DNA of 64,000 nt, from positions 49,231,268 through 49,295,267 of the forward strand of contig CM070566.1 of assembly GCA_036346405.1 (NCBI GenBank). Reading direction: 5' to 3'. Under the pieces are notes generated by a model. That model searched no databases. It saw only the letters and a list, made by a program, of their open reading frames with translations, and was not told the DNA's origin. Position numbers and translations under genes: made by a program. Within the stretch, counting starts at the first letter, position 1; each line of letters opens with the position of its first letter. This document shows, piece by piece, positions 1 to 10,955 of the stretch. This DNA is from Phyllostachys edulis (lineage: Eukaryota; Streptophyta; Magnoliopsida; Poales; Poaceae).

Positions 1-970
1 CGCAATTGGAAACAGGGCACGAGAAACTTACCAAGGACAGGAGAGAGGTCGAAGAAGGTCGGCGGATAGCAAACGGCAGCGAGGAAGCTCGCAGTCGAGG
101 GCGAAGAAGAACGGCGGTAAAGGGATCAGCCGAGACTGAAGGAGAAGCGGAAATGCGGAGGCTCCTGAGAAACAAAAACTAAAACAGAGTGAGGGGATTT
201 CTTCAAGGAACTCTGTGATACCAAAAAGACGCGGGTAGAAGAGGGGCTGCATTGGTGCGGCGAGGGCCGATAGGAGGTGCGCGACAGCTTGAGCTCGGAG
301 CTCAGAGCTCAGAGCTTCGGGCAAGCCACAACAACAAGAGTGAGAGATGGAGAGTTGGGTGGAGGAAGGAGATGAAGGAGGGCGGCTCTGGCTCTTTTAT
401 AGCCTGGAGGAGAAGACGAGAGAGGTACTGAGGGGCTCGGTGGCGCACGGTCCCGAGGCACGGCAGGGGGCAGGTGCGGGACGCGACAAGGTGCCGGCGA
501 GCAGGTGAGCGCACGTGGTGCAGCAGAGCGGCGGGATAGAGCGGGGCGTTCTGGTAACAAGACTAGGAGGGGAAGGGGGCCACCTAAGTCAAAGTAGGTG
601 GGAGGAGCAGGTGGCAGCAGAGGGCACTGGGTGAGAACGAGGCGCACGAGGGCGCAACACTGCAGGCAAATGGTCGAAGGGAAGTTGACCACCTTGCCGG
701 AATGAGCCATCCACCTGGTCGAAAGGAGGTATCCGACCAGCTGGTCGAAAGGAAAGAAAGGGGGCAGGGGAGGGAGAGGGCCAGAGGAGGTCGGCCCAAC
801 TGAGAGGATTCGAAAAGAAGCTGAGATTCGAGCTGAAATTTGAAACCCAAAATTGAAATGGGGCAGAAACTAGGGAGCCTTGCAAATATACTATAATTTG
901 AAATAGATTTTGAAAAACCAAGAAGGCAAACGAAAAGATCCTAATCGACATCCGAAAACCGGATGTCACA
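1..970 (-). mobile_element. Gypsy-type LTR, 5' part, truncated by window edge
   Basis: Read on the minus strand, the sequence starting at 970 is TGTGACATCCGG, closely like the TGTAACATCC starts of the LTRs at 18391, 25999 and 58068. It is followed by the same kind of A/T-rich leader (TTTCAAATTT) and then a C/T-rich GC-rich stretch containing a TATA-like box at 394-401. The element runs off the left edge, so its 3' end and TSD partner cannot be seen; the right flank next to the terminus is CTTGT. C-rich open frames in this stretch are low-complexity and are not called genes. It could be a solo LTR or one end of a full element. Confidence 0.65.
394..401 (-). promoter_or_regulatory. LTR promoter TATA box
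   Basis: The minus strand reads GGCTATAAAAGAGCC. Its position, about 570 bp into the LTR after a GC-rich stretch, parallels the TATA boxes of the LTRs at 18391 (18736) and 25999 (26663). This supports an LTR U3 promoter. Confidence 0.5.
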
Positions 971-1481
971 CTTGTTCCTTCCTCTTATCGACAACGAGAG
1001 CTATGACGCAGCACCATTGGTTAACACTGGCATGGATATGTGTTTCGATCACCAGCATCGGATCCTCACTCCAACGACTAAGGCAGTTAGTGATGACAAG
1101 AGGGTACTCCACACGGATGAGCAGAGGAAGAAGAAAAAGAACCCTACGAAGTAATCCCGAACTGTTCCCTCGGTAGGTGAAGGCAATTATACTACCAAAG
1201 CAAAGTTTGATTTTGCATTGCCTATAAAAAATTCGATTTTGTACTTGAACTGTTCTAACATCCTCATGTGTGCAATTTATGTCAGGTTTCAAGGACGAAT
1301 TCAAGTGTTCTTGACGATGAGACCAATACCGAGCTTGTTGGTCAGAGCTGCTCCTCTTGCTGCAGCTCTGAAGAAGATTCAATTGCAACATCTGAGAAAT
1401 CCATTGTTCTGAAACAAAGCTATCATTCGAGAGGTCGTAAGCAACATTCCGAGGGTTCACTCACAAAGCCTTTATGCAAAG
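971..1481 (+). pseudogene. Exon-like fragments of an unrecognised gene beside the LTR
   Basis: Immediately right of the LTR terminus there is protein-like sequence with varied composition. A first open piece, about 971-1154, contains PLVNTGMDMCFDH and ends in a Lys-rich run. A second piece, about 1288-1480, contains SSVLDDETNTELVG, a Cys/Ser cluster and HSRGRKQHSEG. A plausible intron separates them: a GT donor at 1100 or 1172, and an acceptor after TTATGTCAG at about 1287. A second donor (AAAG-GT) lies at about 1480. I do not recognise the family. The LTR at 1-970 appears to have landed inside or next to the upstream exon, so the gene is probably interrupted. It could also be non-coding sequence that happens to stay open. 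Confidence 0.25.
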
Positions 1482-1626
1482 GTCAGCACTACATTGTGTT
1501 ATTTTTGCTCTGATCCTGGAATCTGAATATCTTTGTTTTCTGATGGCATTTGTGATGCCTTCAAAAAAAAAAAACAGAAGAGGAGAGAGAGCATTAATGA
1601 GAGATTGAGAATACTACAGCAGCCAG

Positions 1627-2608
1627 TGACGGAGCTAGGAATTTGGTGTTAGAGGTGCACACACGAAGCAACGCCGGATACGATTAGTTCAAACCATGAA
1701 AAAAGCTATCGGTTGGGGAAAAAATTCGGAGCCTAGCGATAAACCCGGTTACCGGAATTTTTGGATTTATTTGGGCCAAAATTTTCGGATCGAAATTTGA
1801 ATTTTTTGTGAAGTTAAAACGAAAAAAAATGCATAGCCAAGGTTCTAACCCAGAACCAACCTCTTCAAGACTAAGGGTGTTTCCACTACGGCACATGCAC
1901 TCTTGTGTTTGCATATAGTTACAAACTTTCTTTATATTTGTCAAAAAACTAGCAAATCAGAATTTTTTTGGCCGGTTGGAAATTTTACTGAAGGGGTTCG
2001 GTAGATCCGATTTTCGCCGGTAACCGCCAACATTTCGCTGAAAAAGTTTTCACTGGTTCAAACTACGCATCGCCCAACGAAACCAGGAATTTGACCGTTA
2101 GAAGTAAAAAACGTCAAGAAAAAAGAACGAAGGAAATTGTCTACTAGTATCTTTTCGCATGTCATTACTATATTTTCGCATGTCATTACTATAGTAATCA
2201 ATTTGGAAAATGGCTTGCATAATAATTTGAATGTGAGAAACATGGAAGTTGCTCCATGCGCACCTGCAAAACCATTGGTCTTAGTGAGTGGCGCGTCGCC
2301 TCTCTTGCTTGCCACTCTTGCTGGTGCCGCCGCCCCACCACTCTCTCCGCGCGCCTTGCCGCCGTCGAGCCAGAGAACCAAATTGTGGAGGAGTCGGAGT
2401 ATTGGAGATAGAGATGGATGTGGGCTGGTGAGTGATGAGATGGTTGTGGGCTGGTGGAGGCATGAGCGGGCCGTGGGTTGTGAGCTGAGCTTCTAAGAGA
2501 GTGCACACCAAGGAGTACTATGAGTATGGCCCAAATGCGGAACTGATCTCTGGAAATATTTTCGATTTTTTTATGTGTCTGGGCACCCCTACTGGCTCCG
2601 CCCATGAT
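1627..2608. mobile_element. Possible DNA transposon with imperfect terminal inverted repeats
   Basis: The left end reads GTGACGGAGCTAG followed by AGAGGTGC. The reverse complement of the right end reads ATGGGCGGAGCCAG followed by GGGGTGCC, giving an imperfect inverted repeat. A third related terminus (GGGCGGCGCC, then GTCCCCCTGG) ends near 3018, so the true right border may be either. No TSD was established. The interior includes a G/C-rich stretch at 2290-2480 with no convincing gene, and the MITE-like unit at 1685-2065. Confidence 0.3.
1685..2065. mobile_element. MITE-like inverted-repeat element
   Basis: The ends are TAGTTCAAACCA on the left and TAGTTTGAACCA as reverse complement of the right. 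Inner sequences also pair loosely (GGTTACCGG on the left, CGGTTACCGGCG on the reverse-complemented right). It has no coding potential. A clear TSD was not found. Confidence 0.35.
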
Positions 2609-3216
2609 TGTACCCAGAGATAAATTAATGGTACTCTGCAGGTGTGCATCAGGAAGTGATTATTTCAGTTGGCGATTGTAGCTAGCCGAGATGACACCAT
2701 GACAGGACCAAAATGCTGCACCAAGAACCGAAACGTTTCGTCAAAATAGATGCCAAAAGCTTTCGCTAGCTTGTACAACTAGTCTTTTGTGATAGTACTC
2801 TCTGTGATCGATTGTACAATGACTTAGGAAGGTGCGGGTGTGGGTGCAGGTGCCTCACTGCCTTAGTGCCTGGCAATTTGCTCTGGTTGGTGGCCTGGTG
2901 GGCTAAATTGTTGAAATGGCCAGCCCAAGTGCCCAACTACTAAGTGCTTACACCTAGTTAAAAAAATTCATCTATTTTTGGGGTGTCCGTGCACCAGGGG
3001 GACCCCCCGGCGCCGCCCATTATCTAAAACAATTGCATGTGTGCACTTGTCCTAAGATCTTTAACCCTGACGTTAAATTCTTGAGTTGCTTCTTGTAAGT
3101 TAAGAGCAAGGGCTTCCCTTGCCATATGTATGATAATAGTAATAATGAGCACAATGTGGCCTGTGCTCTGAGTTCCGAAGCTCATGATCTGTAGGTAGTT
3201 CATGAAATTCATGTAG
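2609..3216. other. Intergenic, no gene seen
   Basis: Moderately AT-rich sequence with no convincing open frame. It contains the GC-rich terminus-like motif at 2980-3018 (GGGGTGTCCGTGCACC, then a CCCCCCGGCGCC run), which resembles the ends of the candidate element starting at 1627. Confidence 0.4.
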
Positions 3217-3851
3217 TTATGAGTCATTTTCTGACCATCGCAGCAAATTTTCAAAATCCCTTTGCGTCTCACTCAAATAATGGAAGTATGCAGCAATAAT
3301 ATGTTGCCGTTGTACATACTCGGAGATGCCCATTGCATTGACTTCTGGAAAAATGCTTCTATCTATTAAGAAAAGGAGATCTAGATCATAAAGTACAGAT
3401 AAATCGAGTGGTTTATTACACCTGATCAGCGCAGTTACCACTACTGTAAAACTTGTGCAACTTTCTATTATGTGGAGATGTTACCACTCAAGCCTCTACC
3501 TAATGCTGTGTGATTCTGTGTTAATGATTAGCTCAGAGAATCAACGCTACCTTACCTTTGAAAATAAATAACAAAAATCTCCCAATAACTTTGACAAAAG
3601 AGCGATTTAACACTTTTACAATTTTTAATATTTTCCAAGTGCAATTCTCATGAACCAGTAAAAGTAAAAAAAAAAAAGTTCAACTAGATACAAAGAAATA
3701 TTTATCGTCAACAAACCTTTTCGTTTGCTTTCTCATCGTGGATTATCCAGGCGACAGTTCCAGGTTCCACTAAGTAGCCGTGCCATCTGATGCTGATTGA
3801 TCTGTGGTACTCAAAAGCTTGTCTGTACAAGAAGATATTGTTGATGAAGTA
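3217..3851 (-). pseudogene. Two exon-like segments of an unrecognised minus-strand gene
   Basis: On the minus strand, a segment at about 3851-3714 follows a T-rich AG acceptor, ends at a GT donor (AAAAG-GTTTG) and encodes FINNIFLYRQAFEYHR, then WHGYLVEPGTVAWIIHDEK. A second segment, about 3420-3240, encodes LDLLFLIDRSIFPEVNAM, then SEYVQRQHIIAAYFHYL. Both read like folded-protein sequence, but the first exon ends in phase 0 while the second, from its nearest acceptor, needs another phase. An exon is therefore missing or the gene is decayed. The next open stretch (to 3024) is in a different frame. No family was recognised, and there is no visible promoter. Confidence 0.3.
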
Positions 3852-4554
3852 ACTAAAACCGAAAAATGTTAGGCCATGACAAGTGCTAGTAGCATTATAA
3901 TAGTGGATCATGAGTTGCCATTTTGTATGCTACAATAAGTCTACTGAAGTTGCATCAATCATATATTACTAGGATCGATCTTTTGCCACACTTGATGAGG
4001 TGATCGATATATCCTTGGGTTCCTGCTAGAACTGGGTGTCTCCACTGATCATTTCGTTTTGTTTCTAGGACTGAAATTTGTTGGTAGAAATTTTCACACC
4101 ACCAGTTTTACATCTCTCTCGCCTTGCTAAATAAGAAATTAGTGCAATCAAACAGTAAAAATTAAGGTGTTTTAAAATCCTCTATTTGGCTTATCTACTA
4201 ATTGCAGTGTGTATATTTTGCTTTCACAGGTCACAACATAGCTTCTACTTTGTTGGGTGCCCTAAACTTTATGTAATCCGTAGTGAGCTCTCCAATTTCA
4301 TGGCGTTTTGTCTCTACCACTGCTTTTTGGTGGAGCAACATTTGGCAGGCAGCACGTACTACACGCACACATGGCTATGTGGTTGCTGACTGTTAGCTCA
4401 CAAAGCCACAAAGGAGAGGTTTTGATATACTCATCCATTCTTGCAACAACCCTTTTAGGGCAAAACTCCAAGCAACTGTTTTCATTAATTAATCGGCTAC
4501 TTATGAGCCGAAACTGATTGAATATATGTTGTTTTATGTTTCAATTATAGGATA
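3852..4554. other. Intergenic, no gene seen
   Basis: AT-rich sequence between the exon-like segments and the MULE border. Short open frames here are low-complexity and have no splice or promoter context. Confidence 0.4.
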
Positions 4555-4563
4555 CATGCCTAC

Positions 4564-4700
4564 GAGTTTTTTTTCTCCTGTTTTGGCATTGTTGGCGCGC
4601 AATTTAATAAATTTAGTCCTCTCACTCGATCAAAGCCAAAAATTACATCGCGGATGCGCCACATACCCTAGTCCATGCCCCTGGGCCTGGAACCCATCGT
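4564..4700 (+). repeat. MULE left terminal inverted repeat
   Basis: Pairs imperfectly with 10820-10946. The strongest shared blocks are GTTTTGGCA, CGATCAAAGC and the GC-rich GATGCGCCAC / GACGCGCCAC block. The inner boundary is approximate. Confidence 0.75.
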
Positions 4701-5221
4701 CCGTGCCCTAGGGCCACGGTCTAGGCAAGTCCGGCCCCAAGGGGCACAGTAATGCCCTAGTCCGGCCCCCCTCTGGGCAAGGACGCCCCCCTGCGTGTTT
4801 TTTTTTAAAATTGAACGAAAATCCATGATTTTGGGCACACCCCGGATTCTCGCTATCCCCCGCATGCGCGAAAAACCCGATGGGTCGCATGCGCAAAAAA
4901 CCTAGCGCTTCAGCTGTCGAAGGGAATCAAATTCCATCCTATCACTTCGCGGCCAGCCTTTGAGCAGCTATGAAACTTGGCGATGCGCTCTCATTCCTCT
5001 ACACCAAAACCATTCCGCTCTGTGTAGAGAGACAGAGAGGATCGATTGAGCGAGAGGCAGTGCGATCGGCCGAAATTAGTTCTGATTTCGCTGCCGATTT
5101 GAGAGTGTTTATAGAAGTGTTTAGCGGTCGTTTTAGTAGAGTTAATTCGACATCAAGTGAAGATCTTCTAGAGAAGGTAATTTTTCTCATATGCATTATC
5201 TTTATTAACTGTGTACTTAGC

Positions 5222-5714
5222 GTTTTATTATTTAGTCATAATTAATTAGCTGTAGTTAGTTAGTCGTAATTAAAATAGTTGTAATTAATTAGTAGTACTT
5301 AATTAGTCGCAATTTATTTGTCCAAATTAGTTAGTTGTAGTTAGTTAGTCATAATTTTTTACTCACAGTTAGTTAGTTGTAATTTTTACTTGTCGCTTGT
5401 TAGTCGTAATTAAAATAGTCCTAATTGATTAATCATAATTAATTAGTTTTAATTAATAGGCTTAATTACATACCGTAGTTAATTAGTGCTAATTATTTAG
5501 TGGTAATTAATTAGTCCTAATTAATTTTTCGTAATTAGTTTAGGTGGAATTAATTATTCATAATTATTTATTCATAGTTAGTTAGTCATAATTAAAATAG
5601 TCCTAATTAATTAATCGTATTTAATTAGTCACAATTTATTGGTCCAAATTAGTTAGTTGTAAGTAATTAGTCGCAATTAGTTAGTCGTAATGAAAATAGT
5701 CCTAATTAAATAAT
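5222..5714. repeat. AT-rich degenerate tandem tract inside the MULE
   Basis: Roughly 20-30 bp degenerate units built from TTAGTTAGTCGTAATTA and TAGTCCTAATTAATTA. The tract continues at 6995-7140 beyond the nested Pack-MULE-like element, so it was one tract before that insertion. It is non-coding and lies between the MULE TIR and its transposase gene. Confidence 0.7.
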
Positions 5715-6994
5715 GGGAAAATTGGCTACAGGGCACTGCACATTCGCCTCATTTGCTAATGGACATCGCCAAATCGTGCTGCAGCCAGAAGATATCGCAA
5801 AAACGTGTAATTTTGCCGTAGGACATTGTGGGCACTATTTTATCATTTTCGGACTGAAGTGGAGAGAGAAAGACGGTGAAAAGTCCATTTTACCCTCATC
5901 TTCTTCCTTTTGCAAACCGAATCCCTTTTCTCCTTCTTTCTTTACCTTCTCACGAATGAACACAGACAGGGCTCATCTTCTTCCCCAATCTCACTTCTTC
6001 TCTCCCCAAGGACCCTCCATGGGGCTTGCTCCCGCCGGCCACCCTCCATGACGCCGCCTGCTCCCCTCTCTCCTACCTCCTGCTGCCGGCCGCCAATCGC
6101 ACTGCCGCCGCTGCTTTTCCCATAACTCCCGCTCCGCTCCGCTCCCTCCTCGAGCTCGCCGCGGTTCCTCTCCTCTCCTCGAACCCATCGGCGCCTCCTC
6201 CGCGGCTCGCAGTGATCCGCCAACTCGGCGCCAGACGCTTCTGACTCCCCAGCGCCGGCGCAAGGTCGTCGCGATCGCCGACGTCATCGTCGTCGCAACG
6301 CTGCGTCGACGGGGCGTCCGCGCCATGAAGCGCGACCGCTGGCGAGCTCGGAGATCTTCCGCCACCGACCGCGACATGGACGGCGGGATCTCGGCGGAGC
6401 TCGCGAAGTTCTTCGCGTCCATGGGCGACGGCGGCGCCACTTGCCGCGGCTGGGCCGGACGCGGGGACGGCGCGGCGGAGACTCGATCTTTGGGTTCGAG
6501 GACTTCGTGCGATCGTGGAGCGGAAGGGCGCGGAGGAGGAGGAGCGCCAGACTGCGGCGTGCGTTCGAGGCGGTGAAGGTCCGGCCGGATCACACCGCAC
6601 GGGCTGCAGCGCGTGCTCAGCCAGCTCCGCAAGGTGAACGGCAGCCGCAGCCGCACAAGGCCGCCGGAGATCGCCACCGAGGGCGTGTCTGACGTGGTAT
6701 TTGGTAGACAAGCTGTTGCGATGGTGTTGAGATTAATTTGTATGATGTGTGGGTCTAAAGTCCGATACTGTAGATGGTTGAACCAGACCAAGCCAAGCCA
6801 GTCACTGTGCATTGAGGGTATTGAGGACATTTTACAAAGTTTATCTCTCCAAATCACTCGGATATATTATTTTAATGGGATCGGTGTCTTCTGACAAAAT
6901 TACACGTTTTTGCGATGTTTTCGTCATAAAGACGATTTGGCGATGTCCATTAGCAAATGAGGCGAATGTGCAGTGCCCTGTAGCCAATTTTCCC
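5715..6994. mobile_element. Pack-MULE-like element nested in the MULE
   Basis: The ends are long, nearly perfect inverted repeats. GGGAAAATTGGCTACAGGGC at 5715 is matched by the reverse complement of 6975-6994, and the match continues inward for about 60 bp perfectly and more loosely to about 110 bp (TTCGCCTCATTTGCTAATGG block). A perfect 9-bp TSD, TTAAATAAT, flanks it (5706-5714 and 6995-7003). The interior from about 6000 to 6720 is markedly GC-rich, unlike the AT-rich termini and surroundings. That is the signature of a MULE carrying captured gene sequence. There is no transposase, so it would need one in trans. Confidence 0.85.
5999..6720. other. Captured GC-rich gene fragment inside the Pack-MULE-like element
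   Basis: High-GC sequence open in several frames on both strands. On the plus strand one frame gives DMDGGISAELAKFFASMGDG and another gives SIFGFEDFVRSW, which reads like pieces of a grass GC-rich first exon joined out of frame. The minus strand is open for over 200 codons, but its Arg/Ala/Pro bias is what GC-rich shadow frames show. The parental gene is not recognised. Joints between fragments cannot be placed without the parent sequence. Confidence 0.45.
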
Positions 6995-7289
6995 TTAAAT
7001 AATTGTAATTATTTAGTCCTAATTAATTAGGATTAATTAAATACTATTAATTAATTGATCATAATTAATTAGGCTTATTTAAATAGTTGTAGTTAGTTAG
7101 TTGTAATTAACTCCCCATAACTAACTAGTCATATCTAATTTTGTTACTTTACACTGAATACCCCAAAGTCGTTATTTTCATTAGGTTGGGTAGTGTGGTT
7201 ATTTTTCTGGTGTAGGGAAAAGTAGACTATGTAATGCGACTTGTTTGTTATATCGTGTATAATAAATTTAGTTGTTGTGGCTTTAGGTA

Positions 7290-9850
7290 ATGTCGAACAT
7301 GCAAGACTTTATTGTGTTTTATGGCGACAGTCTCGTACGGGATAGACCCGATGGGATGGATATGTCGAGATTCTAGTACAAAGTGGTTCGGGTGGAGGGG
7401 TTCGATGCGATGAATATTCACGAGCTGAGGAACTGCATCCGAAGGGAGTTCAACACGGAGGCAGTGACAAAGAAGCTTGTCATCGAGGGGATTACCTGCA
7501 CGAATAGGGGAGGGCAGGGTGTAGAATGGTAGCATTGCATGGGACCAGTACATGCATATTGCTTCCCAGCTCGGGGCGGCAATATACGAGAAGCCGATGG
7601 TGTATGTGAATTTCGTGCATGTGGTGGCAAAGAAATGATGATGATGCCGGTGCCTCAGAAATGTGGAACCGCAGGTGTGCGTGAAGACGATAGTACGAAT
7701 GTGCTTTGGTTTGGAGGAAGACTACGAGAGAAGACTTACAAATAATTTTGTGCAAAATGAGGGGGCGCGACAATGGTGGTCGACCCACATTGACTGCCAC
7801 GAGTTTTGGCCGGACCAACCGGTCGGGTCAGAGTCCGACGAGGACACCGACCTAGGCTCAGATGGTAGCAAGGAGGACGCGCCCTAGGGTGGTCTGACCG
7901 ACAGAATTGTGTCATCGAAGGTGCCTTACGTAGCATCTAGACTTAGTGACCTCGTAGTGCAGCTGTTCGTACTGCCACAAGAAGAAGGGTCGCTGTGGAG
8001 GTTTGATATTGATGCCCTATTAGTTGGGCAACAGTTCCCTAACAAGGCGGTCGTACAGCAAGCTATAGCACGGTACACCTTCTCCATTAGCCGTGTGTAC
8101 GCAGTAAAGTGCCTAGTGGAAGGCTGCCCTGGCAAGGTTAGCACTCATAGGGCAAAGTTCTTTGGCTCGGTCTTCACGGTCAAGGCGGTGATCGACCACA
8201 CTTGTGAGCTTATGTGGCATCGGAATGTGACTTCCACATATGTGGCAAGCCTCATCAGCCACCTAGTTGCGGAGGACGTGTTCGTCTCTCCCAAGATGCT
8301 GCTATTATAAGTCATCAGTCTGGTTGGTTATCCAGTCAGCTATAGCAAGGTCTGATGAGCCAAGCAAAAGGTTATCGAGTCTATGTATGGGACATATGAG
8401 GAGGCATACAACCTTGTGCCAAGGATGCTTCAGCAGGTTGCCGAAGCAAACCCCGACACGTACATAAATAAGATGGAAAGAGAAGATCGTGATGGAGGCC
8501 CTAACTACTACATACTAGACCTTATGTTCTGGCCTTTCTTCCAGGTCATAGAGGGCTTCAAGTGCTGTTGTCTGCTGCCCATGATGGATGACACTTTACT
8601 CATCGAGAGATATAAGGGCATCATTCTCACCGTAGTGGTGGCCGATGTGAATGACTAGCTTCTTCCGGTTGCTTTTGCCATCGTAGAGAATGAGAACACA
8701 TCCAATTGGATGTGGTTCGAGACAAATGTGACGCAGCGGTTGTGGGAGACCTGCCCATTGTATACCTTATCATAGACCACAATACTGGGTTGTTGTCCAC
8801 TCTGAACATCATGAAGAATGTGATGGAACCCCCGTACCAGTGAAACGACGTGGAAACCCGGTGGTGCATGAGGCATCTTACATCGAACTTCTTCACACGG
8901 TTCCACAGTTAGGAACTAATGAAGGCGTTCAAGGTGTTGTGCATGCAAAACCAGAGGTAGAAGTTTGACTCCATCTGGAGAGAGCTCGAACATCAGAATA
9001 CGAGGCATGCAAGGGAGTCCCCTCCGGAGGCATAGGAGGGACAGCAGGGCATGAGAGGGGAATCTAGGAGCCCCATCAGTTTCTCTCAATGGATTAATCT
9101 CCATGCTTCTGAGTTAGAGAAACGGTCCCAGCTGTACGACACCGATGGTGCGAGGTACGACATTATGACGACCAACATGTCCGAGGTGTACAACAGCGTG
9201 CTGAAAGGTGTGTTATGCCTCCTTATCACCGCAATCGTTGAGGAGACCTGGATTCGCACGGTTAGTTACTTCGGCAATAGAGCCACCGCAGCGAGGCGAC
9301 ATCTGAAAGAAGGGAAGCAGTGGTTCGAGAACATACAGAAGAATATGGACTAGAAGATGTAGAAAGCTCGTATGCAACAGTCATACCAGGTGGGCAAGGA
9401 AATATGTTTGCACCCTCGGTGATGTGGCTATATGCACCAGCAACAAGCCGAAGCTCCTGCTCAAGGTATGCTCGCATGTGTACAAGACGTGCATGCAAGT
9501 CAGGCATATATCCACGTCATATATCTCCGAGTACTATGACATGCACTATGTTGTCGAGACATGGAGTGCTGAGTTCCACTCGTATGGTGTGGACATGAAC
9601 TATAGGGATCTCTTGTCCAGACATGGTGAAATGGGGCCCGAACATAGCCTTGAAAGCAACTACAAAGGGACGATGACAGACATGGTGCTTTCGAAATGAC
9701 ATGGATGACAGCCAGCGTGGGGGCCTGAGCCACGTGAGGAAGTGCTGGATATGCAAGACCCTTGGTCACTCTATGAACGATTTCCCCAACAAACCGAGCT
9801 CGTCTAGGAGTCATTCTATGTTGTTATTAATTATATTGTTTGCATGTTAG
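7290..9850 (+). pseudogene. mudrA-like MULE transposase, broken
   Basis: Fragments of a Mutator transposase lie in order on the plus strand. The N-terminal piece starts at the ATG at 7290 (DFIVFYGDSLVRD). The plant MuDR domain is at about 7909-8310 (FPNKAVVQQAIARYTF, then VKCLVEGCPGKVS). The catalytic MULE domain is at about 8383-8720 (NPDTYINKMEREDR, then FKCCCLLPMMDDTLL, then LLPVAFAIVENENTSNWMWF). A SWIM-type zinc finger with flanking region is at about 9424-9690 (CTSNKPKLLLKVCSHVYKTC). A CCHC knuckle is at about 9742-9785, where CWICKTLGHSMND is followed by Phe in place of the last Cys. In-frame stops (for example at about 7372 and 7530) and several frameshifts rule out a working protein. 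The gene lies between the MULE TIRs, so it is the element's own transposase. Confidence 0.85.
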
Positions 9851-10003
9851 GGGACCGCCATTTTATGTAAATGGGAAGTGTTATAATATTTGTGCCTTTG
9901 TGTACACCATTTTTTCTTAATGGGTATGTATTTTGCTATTCTATTTGTTCTGAACTAACTCCTTGTTCTGTGAGCTAGATTATAACATTTGGTCGGCCTT
10001 GGA

Positions 10004-10706
10004 GATGTCGGACTCGTTGTAGGATTCTATGCGAAGATGTTGTGGAAGCGCAAATGGCTTTGTCAAGAGGGCTAAACCCTACACAGATTGTTCTATGAAG
10101 GATGCGCCGGTACCACCGGAGTTTCCATGTCCACGTGTCCACGAAGAACCGGCGAAGATCATTCAGTCCATACACCTGGCGACTGCCCAGACGTACTACA
10201 CGCGCGGGAACATTATCGTAAGCGAATCTTACGCACATATCGATTTTTCACATCTTACGTTGCATTCCACATATCCCTAACTTCATCCACGCATAATGGC
10301 AGCTAGAGATGCGTTGCAACTTCTTCTAATGGATCGACGGTTCGAGCATTTATGATAGGGCGTTCATTGAGCAGAAGTACATATTCAACTACGCGAAGCG
10401 AGCCGAGACCTTCGAACGATGGAAACCTTACGTACCCGACCCTATTAATTGAAGAGGCACCGATCAACAAGGGGAAGACTCCTGCTAGTGAGACCGACGA
10501 TCGTCCTAGCACTCCCCGTTGCCCTGGCACACTCTGGATCGAAGAGGTAAGTGTCATTCAATATTCATCCTGATTATTGATTTCGCCTTATGTTCTGCTA
10601 ACATCATTCAATCTTTCAGTCCGTCTCGCAAAATAGGACTGCCTTCGAGACTGGCAACCGTCGCGGACATTCAGGATACAAGGGGAAGGGACCGATGGGC
10701 TGCTAA
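10004..10706 (+). pseudogene. Second MULE ORF, zinc-finger-like, broken
   Basis: Downstream of the transposase and on the same strand, an open piece at 10029-10280 encodes RRCCGSANGFVKRAKPY, then HEEPAKIIQSIHLATAQTYY. A shifted frame then gives WIDGS, IYDRAFIEQKYIFNYAKR and ETFERWKPYVPDP. The Cys-rich start followed by an FFxWID-like block suggests the GRF-like zinc-finger ORF seen beside some grass MULE transposases; this is inference. A well-formed intron is visible (donor GAG-GTAAGTG at 10546, acceptor TCTTTCAG ending at 10618), followed by a short last exon ending at TAA 10704-10706. Early stops (TAG at 10019-10021) and frameshifts break it. Confidence 0.5.
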
Positions 10707-10819
10707 GACTAGTTTCGATCGTCCCTATTTTCGATTCAAAAAAGGCACACATGTATCCTATGTGATTTTCAGTTGTTGATTCGTGCATGCTGTCGTTTCT
10801 AATGCACGTAACCAACCCC

Positions 10820-10946
10820 CTGGGGCACAAACTTGGGCACGTGGCGCGTCCGCGTGGCTCTACGGTGCCATTTTTTTGCTTTGATCGGGCGAGGGGGCTA
10901 AATTTGCTAAATCAGGTGTCAATAGTGCCAAAACAGCCAAAAACTC
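10820..10946 (-). repeat. MULE right terminal inverted repeat
   Basis: The reverse complement matches 4564-4700 imperfectly and ends at GAGTTTTT just before the 9-bp TSD CATGCTTAC. Confidence 0.75.
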
Positions 10947-10955
10947 CATGCTTAC

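Larger units (their letters stand above)
4564..10946 (+). mobile_element. Autonomous-type MULE (Mutator-like element), decayed
   Basis: Long terminal inverted repeats bound the element. The left arm (from GAGTTTTT at 4564) and the reverse complement of the right arm (ending at 10946) share GTTTTGGCA, AAATTTAG, CGATCAAAGC and CGCGGA-GCGCCAC in the same order over roughly 120-130 bp. The flanks are CATGCCTAC (4555-4563) and CATGCTTAC (10947-10955), an 8-of-9 TSD of the size expected for Mutator. Inside are a mudrA-like transposase pseudogene, a second zinc-finger-like ORF and an AT-rich repeat tract, with a Pack-MULE-like element nested at 5715-6994. Host-element length without the nested copy and its duplicated 9 bp is about 5.1 kb. 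Mismatched TIRs and stop codons show it is old. Confidence 0.85.

Noticed and set aside
5991..6857. Minus-strand open frame of 288 codons in the Pack-MULE-like element
   Set aside because: It crosses the captured GC-rich interior into AT-rich element sequence. The product is Arg/Pro/Ser-biased with no domain, as expected of a shadow frame in GC-rich DNA.
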